Shown here piece by piece: positions 51,789 through 62,885 of a stretch of 64,000 nucleotides of DNA. Under the pieces are notes generated by a model. The model worked only from the letters and a program-made list of their open reading frames with translations, made no database searches and was not told where the DNA came from. Positions within the stretch are counted from its first letter, which is position 1. Each line of letters opens with the position of its first letter. The DNA is from Pseudomonas zanjanensis (GTDB taxonomy: Bacteria > Pseudomonadota > Gammaproteobacteria > Pseudomonadales > Pseudomonadaceae). The stretch spans positions 1,240,001-1,304,000 of the forward strand of contig NZ_JABWRB020000001.1 of assembly GCF_014268745.2 (NCBI RefSeq), given 5' to 3'. The translations under genes were made by a program, and so were the position numbers.

Positions 51789-52288
51789 TCAATGATCTCG
51801 GCTTTCTCGATGATCACGTCTTCTGCCGGGACGTCCTGGTGGCCAGCCTTGGAAGTGGTGGCGACGCCCTTGATCTTGTCGACCACGTCGGTGCCAGCGG
51901 TGACTTTACCGAATACCGCGTAGCCCCAGCCCTGGACGTTCTTGCCACTGTGGTTCAGGAACGAGTTGTCGGCGACGTTGATGAAGAATTGCGCGGAGGC
52001 CGAATGCGGTTCCATGGTGCGGGCCATGGCGACGGTGTACTTGTCGTTGGAAAGACCGTTGTCGGCTTCGTTCTGGATGCTTGGGCGCTTGTCTTTCTTT
52101 TCCTTCATGCCCGGCTCGAAACCACCGCCTTGAATCATGAAGTTACCGATCACGCGGTGGAAAACGGTGTTCTCGTAATGGCCTGCCTTGACGTATTCAA
52201 CGAAGTTGGCAACGGTGATCGGAGCCTTCTCGGCGTTCAGTTCCAGGACGATGTCGCCATGGTTGGTGGTCAGTTTGACTTGGGTCAT
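51785..52288 (-). CDS. ppiB: Cytoplasmic peptidyl-prolyl cis-trans isomerase B
   Basis: Cyclophilin of 167 residues without signal peptide. Conserved segments [20 protein letters not shown] (catalytic Arg), [18 protein letters not shown] and [16 protein letters not shown] are present. Speeds prolyl isomerisation in folding. First gene of a two-gene unit with lpxH; divergent to glnS. Confidence 0.96.
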   Translation of the reverse strand: MTQVKLTTNHGDIVLELNAEKAPITVANFVEYVKAGHYENTVFHRVIGNFMIQGGGFEPGMKEKKDKRPSIQNEADNGLSNDKYTVAMARTMEPHSASAQFFINVADNSFLNHSGKNVQGWGYAVFGKVTAGTDVVDKIKGVATTSKAGHQDVPAEDVIIEKAEIIE

Positions 52289-52536
52289 GATTACTACTCT
52301 TTCAAGAAATTCGTGGGTTTCGGGGCGCGAACGCCCGCAACCGGTCCGGCTGCAATCGCCAGGTTGGGCAGTTTAGCGCGCCAGGCACGAAATTCGAGGC
52401 TGTTTTTCATCTGGCCGTCGATTAAATTCAATCGTTTGCCGGCCTGGCCTGTCAGGTGCTTGACAGCATCGGCTATGATACGGGCTTTGATTTATCAGGC
52501 CGCACCCGGCCGCGCACTTGTCTGTTCAAGGATCCT

Positions 52537-54234
<1,698 letters not shown>

Positions 54235-54255
54235 TCAAGTCTTAAGGGAAACCCT

Positions 54256-55638
54256 GTGCTAACGATCTACAACACGCTCACCAAGAGCAAAGAAGTCTTC
54301 AAGCCGCTGGATGGCAACAAGGTCCGCATGTATGTCTGCGGCATGACCGTGTACGACTACTGCCACATCGGCCATGGTCGCAGCATGGTCGCCTTCGACC
54401 TGGTGACCCGCTGGTTGCGTTTCAGTGGCTACGACCTGACTTACGTGCGCAACATCACCGACATCGAAGACAAGATCATCAACCGTGCCCGTGAAAACGG
54501 CGAGCCTTACGATGCGCTGACCGAGCGCATGATCAAGGCCATGCACGAGGACGAGGCGCGCCTCAATATCCTCAAGCCGGACCTGGAGCCCCGTGCCACG
54601 GACCACATCCCAGGCATGCTGGCGATGATCCAGACCTTGATCGACAAAGGTTATGCCTACGCACCGGGCAATGGCGACGTGTACTACCGCGTCGCCAAGT
54701 TCATGGGCTACGGCAAGCTGTCGCGCAAGAAGATCGAAGACCTGCGCATCGGCGCACGCATCGAAGTCGACGAGTCGAAGCAAGACCCGCTGGACTTCGT
54801 GCTGTGGAAGGCTGCCAAGCCGGGCGAGCCGAGCTGGGAGTCGCCATGGGGCGCCGGGCGTCCGGGCTGGCATATCGAATGCTCGGTGATGTCCACCTGC
54901 TGCCTGGGCGAGACCTTCGACATTCATGGTGGCGGCAGCGACCTGGAATTCCCGCACCACGAAAACGAAATCGCCCAGAGTGAAGCGGCCACCGGCAAGA
55001 CCTACGCCAACGCGTGGATGCATTGCGGCATGATTCGCATCAATGGCGAGAAGATGTCCAAGTCCTTGAACAACTTCTTCACCATCCGCGACGTGCTCGA
55101 CAAGTACCACCCGGAAGTCGTGCGTTACCTGCTGGTATCCAGCCACTATCGCAGCGCCATCAACTACTCGGAAGATAACCTCAAGGACGCCAAGGGTGCC
55201 CTGGAGCGTTTCTACCACGCGTTGAAGGGCCTGCCTGCCGTGGCGCCTGCTGGTGGCGAGGGGTTCGTGGCGCGTTTCACCGAAGTGATGAACGACGACT
55301 TCGGCACGCCGGAAGCCTGCGCGGTGCTGTTCGAGATGGTGCGCGAAATCAACCGTCTGCGTGAGAGCGATCTCAATGCCGCGGCCGGTCTCGCGGCCCG
55401 TCTGAAAGAACTGGCCAGCGTGCTGGGTGTGTTGCAGCTCGAAGCCGATGACTTCCTGCAGGCCGGCGCCGAAGGCCGGGTGGACGCCGCCGAGGTCGAA
55501 GCCTTGATCCAGGCGCGCCTGACCGCCCGGGCCAACAAGGACTGGGCCGAATCCGACCGCATCCGCGACCAGCTCACCGCCATGGGCGTGGTGCTGGAAG
55601 ACGGGAAGGGCGGGACGACCTGGCGACTGGCGGACTAA
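54256..55638 (+). CDS. cysS: Cysteinyl-tRNA synthetase
   Basis: Class I synthetase of 460 residues, starting at a GTG with AAGGGAAACC upstream, 21 bases after glnS. Zinc-binding Cys in [20 protein letters not shown] (Cys28 and HIGH), [20 protein letters not shown] with Cys and His ligands, and KMSKSLNNF (about 268). Probably co-transcribed with glnS. Confidence 0.97.
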   Translation: MLTIYNTLTKSKEVFKPLDGNKVRMYVCGMTVYDYCHIGHGRSMVAFDLVTRWLRFSGYDLTYVRNITDIEDKIINRARENGEPYDALTERMIKAMHEDEARLNILKPDLEPRATDHIPGMLAMIQTLIDKGYAYAPGNGDVYYRVAKFMGYGKLSRKKIEDLRIGARIEVDESKQDPLDFVLWKAAKPGEPSWESPWGAGRPGWHIECSVMSTCCLGETFDIHGGGSDLEFPHHENEIAQSEAATGKTYANAWMHCGMIRINGEKMSKSLNNFFTIRDVLDKYHPEVVRYLLVSSHYRSAINYSEDNLKDAKGALERFYHALKGLPAVAPAGGEGFVARFTEVMNDDFGTPEACAVLFEMVREINRLRESDLNAAAGLAARLKELASVLGVLQLEADDFLQAGAEGRVDAAEVEALIQARLTARANKDWAESDRIRDQLTAMGVVLEDGKGGTTWRLAD

Positions 55639-55659
55639 GATCTTCAAAGCCTGCAATAC

Positions 55660-55825
55660 CCCCTGTGGGAGCGGGCTTGCTCGCGAATGCGGTGCCTCAG
55701 TTAATGATTTGTTGACTGACACACCGCATTCGCGAGCAAGCCCGCTCCCACATTTTTTTGCGCGGCTCACTGCCATCGCATACACCAAAAATCCCCTGTG
55801 GGAGCGAGCCTGCTCGCGAATGCGG
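55660..55825. repeat. Type-A REPIN plus a third type-A copy
   Basis: Inverted pair at 55660-55693 and 55723-55752, then a plus-oriented core at 55794-55825. They occupy much of the 313-bp gap between cysS and the DUF2214 gene; no other gene is visible there. Confidence 0.92.
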
Positions 55826-55951
55826 TGTGTCAGGCAGCATTTTTGCCACTGATACCCCCCCGCAGTTTTTTGCATGCCAACCCTGGCAATCATTGCTTTA
55901 TGAGCTAGTACTGTCAGGTCGATTCGACGTTCTCTCTGTCAGGAGTCTTCC

Positions 55952-56407
55952 ATGTTGGCTCATTGGTCGCTTGCGGCAATCCATTTGCTGGCGTTCGCCC
56001 TCGGGTTCTGGGCGGTGCTGACGCGCGGCACGGCGCTACGACGCCTGGCGGGCGGCGTGGATGCGGTGCGGGGTGTCTTGGTCGCCGACAACGTGTGGGG
56101 CCTGTCGGCGCTGGTGCTGTTGGTGACCGGTGGGATGCGAGCGTTCGGCGGGTTCGAAAAAGGCACGGACTATTATCTGCACCAACCGCTGTTTCACCTG
56201 AAGATGACCTTGCTGCTGCTGATCCTGCTGCTGGAGATCGTGCCGATGATCGCCCTGATCAAATGGCGGATGGCGCTGGGCAAAGGGACGGCGATCGATC
56301 CTTCGAAAGCCGGTCGACTTGCGCGGATCAGCCACATCGAAGCCTTGTTGCTGATCTTGATGGTGGTCGCCGCCACAGGCATGGCGCGCGGCGTGGGCCT
56401 GGGCTGA
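55952..56407 (+). CDS. DUF2214 family membrane protein
   Basis: Protein of 151 residues with four hydrophobic segments (about 5-25, 50-68, 80-105 and 128-146), including HLLAFALGFWAVLTRGTALR and FHLKMTLLLLILLLEIVPMI. Matches DUF2214 as remembered; several conserved His, Lys and Trp residues lie in or near the helices. Function unknown. CAGGAGTCTTCC precedes the ATG. Confidence 0.8.
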   Translation: MLAHWSLAAIHLLAFALGFWAVLTRGTALRRLAGGVDAVRGVLVADNVWGLSALVLLVTGGMRAFGGFEKGTDYYLHQPLFHLKMTLLLLILLLEIVPMIALIKWRMALGKGTAIDPSKAGRLARISHIEALLLILMVVAATGMARGVGLG

Positions 56408-56601
56408 CCGGCCGCGAACGCCCGCTTCGTCATCATTAAAACGAAACGTCTGACAGCCATGCTAGAGGCCATGCCATTAGTATCGGTTCACGGGCGGGAC
56501 GAAAGAAGACGAGGAGGGCAGGGGTACGGCGCGGTCGACCAGAATCTTTAGCCAGCCATTGCGACGATGCAAACGGGCTGGCTGCGGACTGCTTGCAAGG
56601 C

Positions 56602-56796
56602 TCAGGGAGTTTGCGGCTTGTCGGGCGCGGTGAGGCCGGCCTGAATGCGCTGATAAATCTCTTCGCGATGCACCGCAACGTTCTTCGGGGCGTTGATGCC
56701 GATCCGGACCTGTTGGCCGCTAACGCCCAGAATGGTGATCGTGATGTCGTCACCAATGTTTATGCTTTCACCGACTTTGCGGGTGAGTATCAGCAT
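56602..56796 (-). CDS. rsmE: RsmE/CsrA-family translational regulator
   Basis: RNA-binding dimer of 64 residues, [20 protein letters not shown] onward, with the RNA-contact residues Leu4 and Arg44 (VHREE) in place. The C-terminal tail [16 protein letters not shown] is that of RsmE rather than RsmA of fluorescent pseudomonads. It blocks translation at A-N-GGA sites as part of the Gac/Rsm cascade that controls secondary metabolites, exopolysaccharide and type VI secretion. Its ribosome site (AAGGAG, nine bases upstream) itself contains a GGA, consistent with known autoregulation. Confidence 0.93.
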   Translation of the reverse strand: MLILTRKVGESINIGDDITITILGVSGQQVRIGINAPKNVAVHREEIYQRIQAGLTAPDKPQTP

Positions 56797-57043
56797 GGTG
56801 TTCTCCTTGATTGCTTTATAGGGCACCTGATTCAGACAGTGCAGTTGTCGGTACTGCTTATAGATTAGTGCTAAGTGTCACAATGTGGGTGCCTCTTTCT
56901 GACGTGCAGATGCTGCATTAATTCCCAGGGTGCGACTATACAGAGACGCCGGGCAGGATTCTCGTGTTTTGAGCATTGTTTGCGGCGATCTAGATGGGCA
57001 CGGGTGCTAAAATCCGTGCCTCATGTCTTCCAGGGGAAACGTT

Positions 57044-57409
57044 GTGCGCAAATTGGCTTGGGTAATTGCGGTATTGGCACTGGCAGGATGCGGGGAAGGG
57101 CGTGACGTCGAGGCACCGAAGCCGAAACCCGCCGTGACCTCCGCACCGGCCGCCGCTGCCGCACCGCAGTGGGCCGTCGAGGTTCGCGGGCAGACACCGC
57201 AGGCTGTCAGCGACCTGACCGGTTGGCTCATCGAGCACAGCTTCATGTCGACCGTGGTGCGGGAAAACGGCAAGGAACGCGTCCTGGTCGGCCCTTTGAG
57301 CTCCGAGGCTGAAGCCAAAGCCAAGCAGGAACAGGTCACGGCCGCGTTGGTTCGGGCGAAGAAACGCAACATCGAGGCGTTGGTAGTGGATTACCCGGTC
57401 ACTCAATAA
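57044..57409 (+). CDS. Small lipoprotein with SPOR-like domain
   Basis: Product of 121 residues from a GTG at 57044 with AGGGGAAAC upstream. Signal MRKLAWVIAVLALAGC has a clean lipobox (LAGC). After a Pro/Ala-rich linker (about 24-45), residues 48-118 resemble a SPOR repeat: WAVEVRGQTPQAVSDLTGWL and ERVLVGPLSSEAEAKAKQEQ with the paired beta-alpha pattern that binds denuded peptidoglycan. It may localise to the septum. An in-frame ATG seven codons upstream would disrupt the lipoprotein signal only slightly, so the start is not fully certain. Confidence 0.78.
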   Translation: MRKLAWVIAVLALAGCGEGRDVEAPKPKPAVTSAPAAAAAPQWAVEVRGQTPQAVSDLTGWLIEHSFMSTVVRENGKERVLVGPLSSEAEAKAKQEQVTAALVRAKKRNIEALVVDYPVTQ

Positions 57410-57423
57410 CCGGACAGAACAAA

Positions 57424-57512
57424 ACCTGTGGGAGCGAGCCTGCTCGCGATAGCGGTGTATCAGTCGACAAACTGTTGTCTGTTACTCCGCTATCGCGAGC
57501 AAGCTCCCACAG
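57424..57512. repeat. Type-A REPIN
   Basis: Inverted cores at 57424-57454 and 57486-57512; the second has lost the GCCCGCT part (GCAAGCTCCCAC). Lies between convergent genes. Confidence 0.88.
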
Positions 57513-57540
57513 TGGGTTTGTGGTGTTTACAAAGGGGAGG

Positions 57541-58230
57541 TCAACCGCAGGCCTTCATGTCCACCGGCCCCACGAACTCGTTCCCACGTCCCATGACGCA
57601 CGCCACGCTCTGGTTGCGCTGGCGTTCCCAGCTTTCGACCGGGTAGGTCTTGTCCCAGGCTTCATACAGGCGTCGGTCCTGTTTCGACAGGCGCAGGCCA
57701 TATTGCTTGCTCATGTAGAAATAGGTCCGAGCGATCATCCCTCGGATGGAAGGGCGGGGCATGACCTTCTTGGCCTTGAAATCCACTTGGGTCAGGCATG
57801 AGCCGTATTGGCCCTTTTGCTCCGGCAGCCAGCCGAAACTGAAATTGCTGCGGTCGCCATTCACTTCCCCGATGCTCGGCACCAGGTTGTGCAGGTCGGC
57901 CTCGGCCCGTTGATAGACCGGATCATAGCGGGTGCAGTTCTTGCGACCGCCTGCTTGCCAGCATTGACGCTGATGGCCGATCTGCCACGCCGGAACGATA
58001 TGCTCCCACTCGATACGAGCGGCGCGGCTGGCATTCTTGCGCGGTACATAACCGCAGGCGGCCAGGTTCACGCGGTTGCCGGTGTATTTGCAGCCACAAT
58101 AGAACTCCGTGGATTGCGGGGCGTAGAGTTTCCAGGCGATTTTCTTGGCTTCGTTGAAGGTGCGTGGGGCACCGGCCTGTGCGCCCGTGGCGATAAACAC
58201 AAGCAGTAAAGCTAAACAGCGAACACTCAT
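57541..58230 (-). CDS. endA: Secreted endonuclease I (EndA/Dns family)
   Basis: Periplasmic or extracellular DNase of 229 residues. Signal peptide ends near GAQA (18). The catalytic His-metal core is in RIEWEHIVPAWQIG (about 70-83) and DLHNLVPSIGEVNGDRSNF (about 113-131), with Cys pairs for disulfides (FYCGCKY, RQCWQAGGRKNC). Degrades double-stranded DNA, useful for uptake of nucleotides, biofilm or defence. Five bases behind the DUF1654 gene, so probably in one SOS-controlled unit. Confidence 0.93.
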   Translation of the reverse strand: MSVRCLALLLVFIATGAQAGAPRTFNEAKKIAWKLYAPQSTEFYCGCKYTGNRVNLAACGYVPRKNASRAARIEWEHIVPAWQIGHQRQCWQAGGRKNCTRYDPVYQRAEADLHNLVPSIGEVNGDRSNFSFGWLPEQKGQYGSCLTQVDFKAKKVMPRPSIRGMIARTYFYMSKQYGLRLSKQDRRLYEAWDKTYPVESWERQRNQSVACVMGRGNEFVGPVDMKACG

Positions 58231-58235
58231 CACGC

Positions 58236-58484
58236 TCAATCTTCCTTCGGCACAACCCAGAAAACCTGCACGCCACCGTCGTCGCGATAGGCGAGGGTCA
58301 CGTTGTCGTTCTCGTCGATTTCTTCCAGGAGGCGCTCCCACTCATCCACAGGCTCGTCGGGAAGGCGGAAGAGCAGTGCGGCCTTGGCTTTTTGCGCGGT
58401 GGGGGCGTTGATGATTTTCGAGACCCGAAGGCCGAGTCGCGTATAGGAATCTAAGGGGGTGGTTGCAGCGGAGGGAGTGGCCAC
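58236..58484 (-). CDS. DUF1654 protein, probably SOS-regulated
   Basis: Product of 82 residues from the GTG at 58484, which has AAGGAT six bases upstream; the ATG at 58535 would put the LexA-like box inside the gene. Contains TPLDSYTRLGLRVSKIINAP, AQKAKAALLFRLPDEPVDEW and NVTLAYRDDGGVQVFW, the pattern of DUF1654 as remembered (a Pseudomonas/phage-associated small family). Acidic, soluble, function unknown. Co-transcription with endonuclease I suggests a part in DNA damage response or in restraining the nuclease before export. Confidence 0.75.
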   Translation of the reverse strand: MATPSAATTPLDSYTRLGLRVSKIINAPTAQKAKAALLFRLPDEPVDEWERLLEEIDENDNVTLAYRDDGGVQVFWVVPKED

Positions 58485-58502
58485 AGGATTATCCTTATTA
58501 AG

Positions 58503-58518
58503 CTGTACGGGCATACAG
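58503..58518. promoter_or_regulatory. LexA-like SOS box (CTGTACGGGCATACAG)
   Basis: CTGTA-N6-TACAG with perfect outer arms fits the gammaproteobacterial CTG-N10-CAG LexA consensus. It lies 19 bases before the GTG start of the DUF1654 gene. The rest of 58519-58740 is AT-rich with no further gene. Confidence 0.65.
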
Positions 58519-58740
58519 TATTTAACCGTAGGCATTTACGCAACTACTTAAAATTCAAGAAGATCGTCTGACAGCACTTTTTTCGTTTTGGTGTAGGAGA
58601 AAGGATTTTTTTCTCGGCTTGCATAAACAGGTGTCACCCGTTCAGGGTGGCGAAGCTATCGATTGATCTCAGCGGGCGCTAAAGAAAATGTTTCGGCGGG
58701 CGATGTCCTTCGTAGGAATCCCCCTTCATGGAGTTTTGAT

Positions 58741-59193
58741 ATGGCCTTTTCCATCGGCTTTCCCAGTGCGGCAGCCGTGACCATCGGCGGCAAATCCGCA
58801 GCCACCCTGACGGCGCTGAGCGAGGCAGAAGCCCAGGCCGCCGATGAGGCCTTGGGTACGACGCGAGCCTCGGGCAAGGTCCGCACGGGCATGGGGGCCA
58901 GCGCCGAAGCAACCGACCAGGCGCAGGAGGGTGGTAGCACCGAGAGCGTTGCCGTCCAGGTGCTGCTCAAGCGGATGCAAGAGCTGCAGCAACAGCTTCG
59001 TGAGCAGCAACAGCAACTGGCCGTCGCCCAGGCGCGCAACTATCCGACGCCGGAAGGTAAGACCTCGGCGGTCATGGCGATCCAGGGGCAAATCGCCGAT
59101 ACCAGTGGCGCGTTGCTGGAAGTCACCGGCCATTTGGTCACGGAGCTGGCCAAGGGCGCCGGTTCGGGTACCGTGGTCAACACGACGGCCTGA
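58741..59193 (+). CDS. Hypothetical coiled-coil protein (150 aa)
   Basis: I do not recognise the family. Starting at the ATG at 58741 (GGAG upstream), MAFSIGFPSAAAVTIGGKSA leads into an Ala/Glu-rich region, then a strong coiled coil at about 72-95 (LLKRMQELQQQLREQQQQLA) and a helical end (ALLEVTGHLVTELAKGAGSG). No signal peptide. The amphipathic N-terminus and helix-rich composition could fit a secreted or phage-like structural protein, but nothing nearby supports this. Confidence 0.65.
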   Translation: MAFSIGFPSAAAVTIGGKSAATLTALSEAEAQAADEALGTTRASGKVRTGMGASAEATDQAQEGGSTESVAVQVLLKRMQELQQQLREQQQQLAVAQARNYPTPEGKTSAVMAIQGQIADTSGALLEVTGHLVTELAKGAGSGTVVNTTA

Positions 59194-59235
59194 GTCTCTA
59201 CGTTGAGCGGCGACGTTGCCGATGAAACCGCAACG

Positions 59236-59264
59236 TTGACAAATCCCCGAAGCCTTACCATAGT
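59236..59264 (+). promoter_or_regulatory. Probable rbs operon promoter
   Basis: TTGACA at 59236-59241 and CATAGT at 59259-59264 with a 17-base spacer, placing the transcript start near 59271, directly at the LacI-type operator. Confidence 0.55.
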
Positions 59265-59272
59265 TCACTTCA

Positions 59273-59286
59273 CGCAAACGTTTGCG
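59273..59286. promoter_or_regulatory. RbsR operator (CGCAAACGTTTGCG)
   Basis: Perfect 14-bp palindrome with the central CG of LacI/PurR/RbsR operators, 54 bases before rbsB and overlapping the predicted transcript start. The only strong LacI-type site seen before the operon that encodes RbsR. Confidence 0.75.
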
Positions 59287-59339
59287 CGGCGTTCCGTGCA
59301 CTGATTTGCTCACAATAATCATAAGATCGGAGTGAACCC

Positions 59340-60299
59340 ATGAAGTTGCCATTCGCTGGACGCCTTCTCGCTGTTGCCATGCTCGCGGCCGCCTCCGCTG
59401 CGCTGCCTCTCTCCTCGGCATTCGCCCAGACCGCAGAAAAACCCAAGGTCGCCCTGGTCATGAAATCCCTGGCCAACGAATTCTTCCTGACCATGGAAGA
59501 CGGCGCCAAGGCTTATCAGAAGGAACACTCCGCCGATTTCGACCTGATCTCCAACGGGATCAAGGATGAAACCGACACCGCCAACCAGATCCGTATCGTC
59601 GAGCAGATGATCGTGTCCAAGGTCGATGCCCTGATCATCGCGCCCGCGGATTCCAAGGCGATGGTGCCGGTGATCAAGAAAGCCGTGGATGCCGGCATCA
59701 CAGTCATCAACATCGATAACCAGCTCGATCCGGCCGTGGTCAAGAGCAAGAACATCACCGTGCCGTTCGTAGGCCCTGACAACCGCAAGGGCGCGCGTCT
59801 GGTGGGCGAATACCTGGCCAAGCAACTCAAGGCCGGTGACGAAGTCGGCATCATCGAAGGCGTCTCCACCACCACCAACGCCCAGGCCCGCACCGCGGGC
59901 TTCAAGGATGCGATGGAAGCGGCGCAGGTCAAGGTCGTGTCCCTGCAATCCGGCGATTGGGAAATCAACAAGGGCAACCAGGTGGCCGCGTCGATGCTCA
60001 GCGAATACCCGAACATCAAGGCACTGCTGGCCGGTAACGACAGCATGGCGGTCGGTGCTGTATCGGCCGTGCGCGCGGCGGGCAAGGCCGGCAAGGTGCA
60101 GGTGGTCGGCTACGACAACATCAACGCCATCAAGCCGATGCTCAAGGACGGTCGTGTCCTGGCGACTGCCGATCAGTTCGCCGCCAAGCAGGCGGTGTTC
60201 GGCATCGAAACAGCGCTGAAGATGCTCAAGGGCGAAAAAGTCGACAGCGGCACCAACGGCGTTATCGAAACTCCGGTCGAGCTGGTGACCAAGCCGTAA
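59340..60299 (+). CDS. rbsB: Ribose ABC transporter substrate-binding protein
   Basis: Periplasmic protein of 319 residues. Signal peptide ends near AFA (about 29). Type I periplasmic binding fold: KVALVMKSLANEFFLTMEDG, INIDNQLDP, VPFVGPDNRKGARL and the ribose-contact ALLAGNDSMAVGAV. First gene of rbsBACRK. Confidence 0.93.
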   Translation: MKLPFAGRLLAVAMLAAASAALPLSSAFAQTAEKPKVALVMKSLANEFFLTMEDGAKAYQKEHSADFDLISNGIKDETDTANQIRIVEQMIVSKVDALIIAPADSKAMVPVIKKAVDAGITVINIDNQLDPAVVKSKNITVPFVGPDNRKGARLVGEYLAKQLKAGDEVGIIEGVSTTTNAQARTAGFKDAMEAAQVKVVSLQSGDWEINKGNQVAASMLSEYPNIKALLAGNDSMAVGAVSAVRAAGKAGKVQVVGYDNINAIKPMLKDGRVLATADQFAAKQAVFGIETALKMLKGEKVDSGTNGVIETPVELVTKP

Positions 60300-60354
60300 T
60301 CCTGGCGACACAACGGTGCTCGCCCGTCCGGGCGAGCGCATTGGAGAGTTTGTT

Positions 60355-61908
60355 ATGTCCGTTCGCGACCCGAACGCTGTCCTGTGCGTCAGCGGTATCG
60401 GCAAGACCTATGCCCAGCCGGTACTGACCGATATCACTTTGACGTTGATGCGCGGTGAAGTGCTGGCGCTGACCGGTGAAAATGGCGCCGGCAAAAGCAC
60501 CTTGTCCAAGATCATCGGTGGGCTGGTGACGCCGACGACCGGGCAGATGCAATTTCAAGGTCAGGATTATCGCCCTGGCAGCCGGACCCAGGCTGAAGAG
60601 CTGGGCGTGCGCATGGTGATGCAGGAACTCAACCTGCTGCCGACCCTGTCCGTGGCTGAAAACCTGTTTCTCGACAACCTGCCCAGCCACGGTGGCTGGA
60701 TCAGCCGCAAGCAGTTGCGCAAGGCGGCGATCGAGGCCATGGCCCAGGTGGGGCTCGATGCCATCGATCCCGACACGCTGGTCGGCGAGCTGGGGATCGG
60801 TCACCAGCAGATGGTCGAGATAGCCCGCAACCTGATCGGCGATTGCCATGTGCTGATTCTCGATGAGCCGACCGCCATGCTCACGGCGCGCGAAGTCGAG
60901 ATGCTTTTTGAGCAGATCACTCGCTTGCAGGCGCGCGGCGTGTCGATCATCTACATTTCCCATCGCCTCGAAGAACTGGCGCGAGTCGCCCAGCGCATTG
61001 CCGTGCTGCGCGATGGCAACCTGGTCTGTGTCGAGCCGATGGCCAACTACGACAGCGAGCAACTGGTGACCCTGATGGTCGGTCGGGAGCTGGGCGAGCA
61101 TATCGACCTTGGTCCGCGCCAGATCGGCGCACCGGCGTTGACGGTTAAAGGCCTGACCCGTTCCGACAAGGTCCGTGACGTGTCCTTCGAAGTGCGCAGT
61201 GGCGAGATCTTTGGCATCTCCGGCCTGATCGGGGCCGGGCGCACCGAGTTGTTGCGGCTGATCTTCGGTGCCGACCCGGCCGACAGTGGCACGGTGGCGC
61301 TGGGTTCGCCGGCCCAGGTCGTGAGCATTCGCTCGCCGGCCGATGCGGTGGCCCATGGCATTGCGTTGATCACCGAAGACCGCAAGGGCGAAGGCCTGCT
61401 GCTGACCCAATCCATCGCCGCCAACATTGCCCTGGGCAACATGCCGGAGATTTCCAGCGCCGGCCTGGTCAATGGCGATGCCGAATTAGCCTTGGCCCAG
61501 CGGCAGGTCGATGCCATGCGCATCCGCAGTTCCAGCCCAACCCAATTGGTGTCCGAATTGTCGGGCGGCAACCAGCAGAAAGTCGTGATCGGTCGTTGGC
61601 TCGAACGCGACTGTGCGGTCATGCTGTTCGACGAGCCGACCCGTGGCATCGACGTCGGCGCCAAATTCGACATTTATGCACTGCTCGGCGAGCTGACTCG
61701 CCAGGGCAAGGCGCTGGTCGTGGTGTCCAGTGACCTGCGGGAATTGATGTTGATCTGTGACCGGATCGGCGTGCTGTCCGCCGGACGCTTGATCGACACC
61801 TTCGAGCGCGACAGCTGGACCCAGGATGACTTGCTTGCCGCCGCATTCGCCGGCTACCAGAAACGTGATGCGTTGCTCAACGAAGCAGCGCCTAGGGATT
61901 TTTCATGA
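60355..61908 (+). CDS. rbsA: Ribose ABC transporter ATP-binding protein
   Basis: Double-ATPase subunit of 517 residues. First cassette: GENGAGKST (about 40), ILDEPTAML; second cassette: a degenerate P-loop region GLIGAGRTELLRLIFG, signature LSGGNQQKVVIGRWL and FDEPTRGID. This asymmetric pattern is normal for sugar importers of the CUT2 group. The ATG at 60355 has GGAGAG seven bases upstream. Confidence 0.94.
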   Translation: MSVRDPNAVLCVSGIGKTYAQPVLTDITLTLMRGEVLALTGENGAGKSTLSKIIGGLVTPTTGQMQFQGQDYRPGSRTQAEELGVRMVMQELNLLPTLSVAENLFLDNLPSHGGWISRKQLRKAAIEAMAQVGLDAIDPDTLVGELGIGHQQMVEIARNLIGDCHVLILDEPTAMLTAREVEMLFEQITRLQARGVSIIYISHRLEELARVAQRIAVLRDGNLVCVEPMANYDSEQLVTLMVGRELGEHIDLGPRQIGAPALTVKGLTRSDKVRDVSFEVRSGEIFGISGLIGAGRTELLRLIFGADPADSGTVALGSPAQVVSIRSPADAVAHGIALITEDRKGEGLLLTQSIAANIALGNMPEISSAGLVNGDAELALAQRQVDAMRIRSSSPTQLVSELSGGNQQKVVIGRWLERDCAVMLFDEPTRGIDVGAKFDIYALLGELTRQGKALVVVSSDLRELMLICDRIGVLSAGRLIDTFERDSWTQDDLLAAAFAGYQKRDALLNEAAPRDFS

Positions 61909-62882
61909 AAACCGCATCTGCCGTCGGCAAATCGAGTGGCAACTTCTATGGCCTCGGGACTTACCTGGGCCTGGCCGGCGCGCTGCTGGCCATGGTCGCG
62001 CTGTTCTCGGTCCTGAGCAGCCATTTCCTGTCCTATGACACGTTCAGCACCTTGGCCAACCAGATTCCCGACCTCATGGTGCTGGCGGTCGGCATGACCT
62101 TCATCCTGATCATCGGCGGCATCGACCTGTCGGTGGGCTCGGTGCTCGCACTGGCGGCCTCGACGGTCAGCGTGGCCGTGCTCGGCTGGGGCTGGAGCGT
62201 CTGGCCATCGGCCTTGCTCGGCATGGCCGTGGCGGCGCTGGCGGGCACGGTCACCGGTTCGATCACCGTGGCATGGCGGATTCCATCGTTCATCGTCTCC
62301 CTCGGCGTGCTGGAAATGGCCCGAGGCCTGGCGTACCAGATGACCGGTTCCCGGACCGCCTACATCGGCGACTCGTTCGCCTGGCTGTCCAACCCCATCG
62401 CCTTTGGCATCTCGCCTTCGTTCATCATCGCCTTGCTGGTGATCTTCATTGCCCAAGCGGTGCTGACCCGCACGGTGTTCGGTCGCTACCTGATCGGCAT
62501 CGGCACCAATGAAGAAGCCGTGCGCCTGGCCGGCATCAACCCAAAGCCTTACAAGATCCTGGTGTTCAGCCTGATGGGTCTGCTGGCCGGTGTGGCGGCG
62601 CTGTTCCAGATTTCTCGCCTGGAGGCCGCGGATCCGAACGCCGGTTCGGGGCTCGAGCTGCAAGTGATCGCTGCAGTCGTCATTGGTGGCACCAGCCTGA
62701 TGGGTGGGCGCGGCTCGGTCATCAGCACCTTCTTTGGCGTGCTGATCATCTCCGTGCTCGCGGCGGGCCTGGCGCAGATTGGCGCCACCGAGCCGACCAA
62801 GCGCATCATTACCGGCGCGGTGATCGTGGTGGCGGTCGTGCTCGATACCTACCGCAGCCAGCGCGCCAGTCGGCGGGCTTGA
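61905..62882 (+). CDS. rbsC: Ribose ABC transporter permease
   Basis: CUT2 permease of 325 residues with about ten membrane segments; LMVLAVGMTFILIIGGIDLS, GSVLALAAST and GGTSLMGGRGSVISTFFGVL are family hallmarks. Start overlaps the rbsA stop (ATGA). Confidence 0.94.
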   Translation: MKTASAVGKSSGNFYGLGTYLGLAGALLAMVALFSVLSSHFLSYDTFSTLANQIPDLMVLAVGMTFILIIGGIDLSVGSVLALAASTVSVAVLGWGWSVWPSALLGMAVAALAGTVTGSITVAWRIPSFIVSLGVLEMARGLAYQMTGSRTAYIGDSFAWLSNPIAFGISPSFIIALLVIFIAQAVLTRTVFGRYLIGIGTNEEAVRLAGINPKPYKILVFSLMGLLAGVAALFQISRLEAADPNAGSGLELQVIAAVVIGGTSLMGGRGSVISTFFGVLIISVLAAGLAQIGATEPTKRIITGAVIVVAVVLDTYRSQRASRRA

Positions 62883-62885
62883 ACC

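Noticed and set aside
52460..52479. Promoter TTGACA with TATGAT before glnS
   Set aside because: The two hexamers are only 8 bases apart, so they cannot form one sigma-70 promoter.
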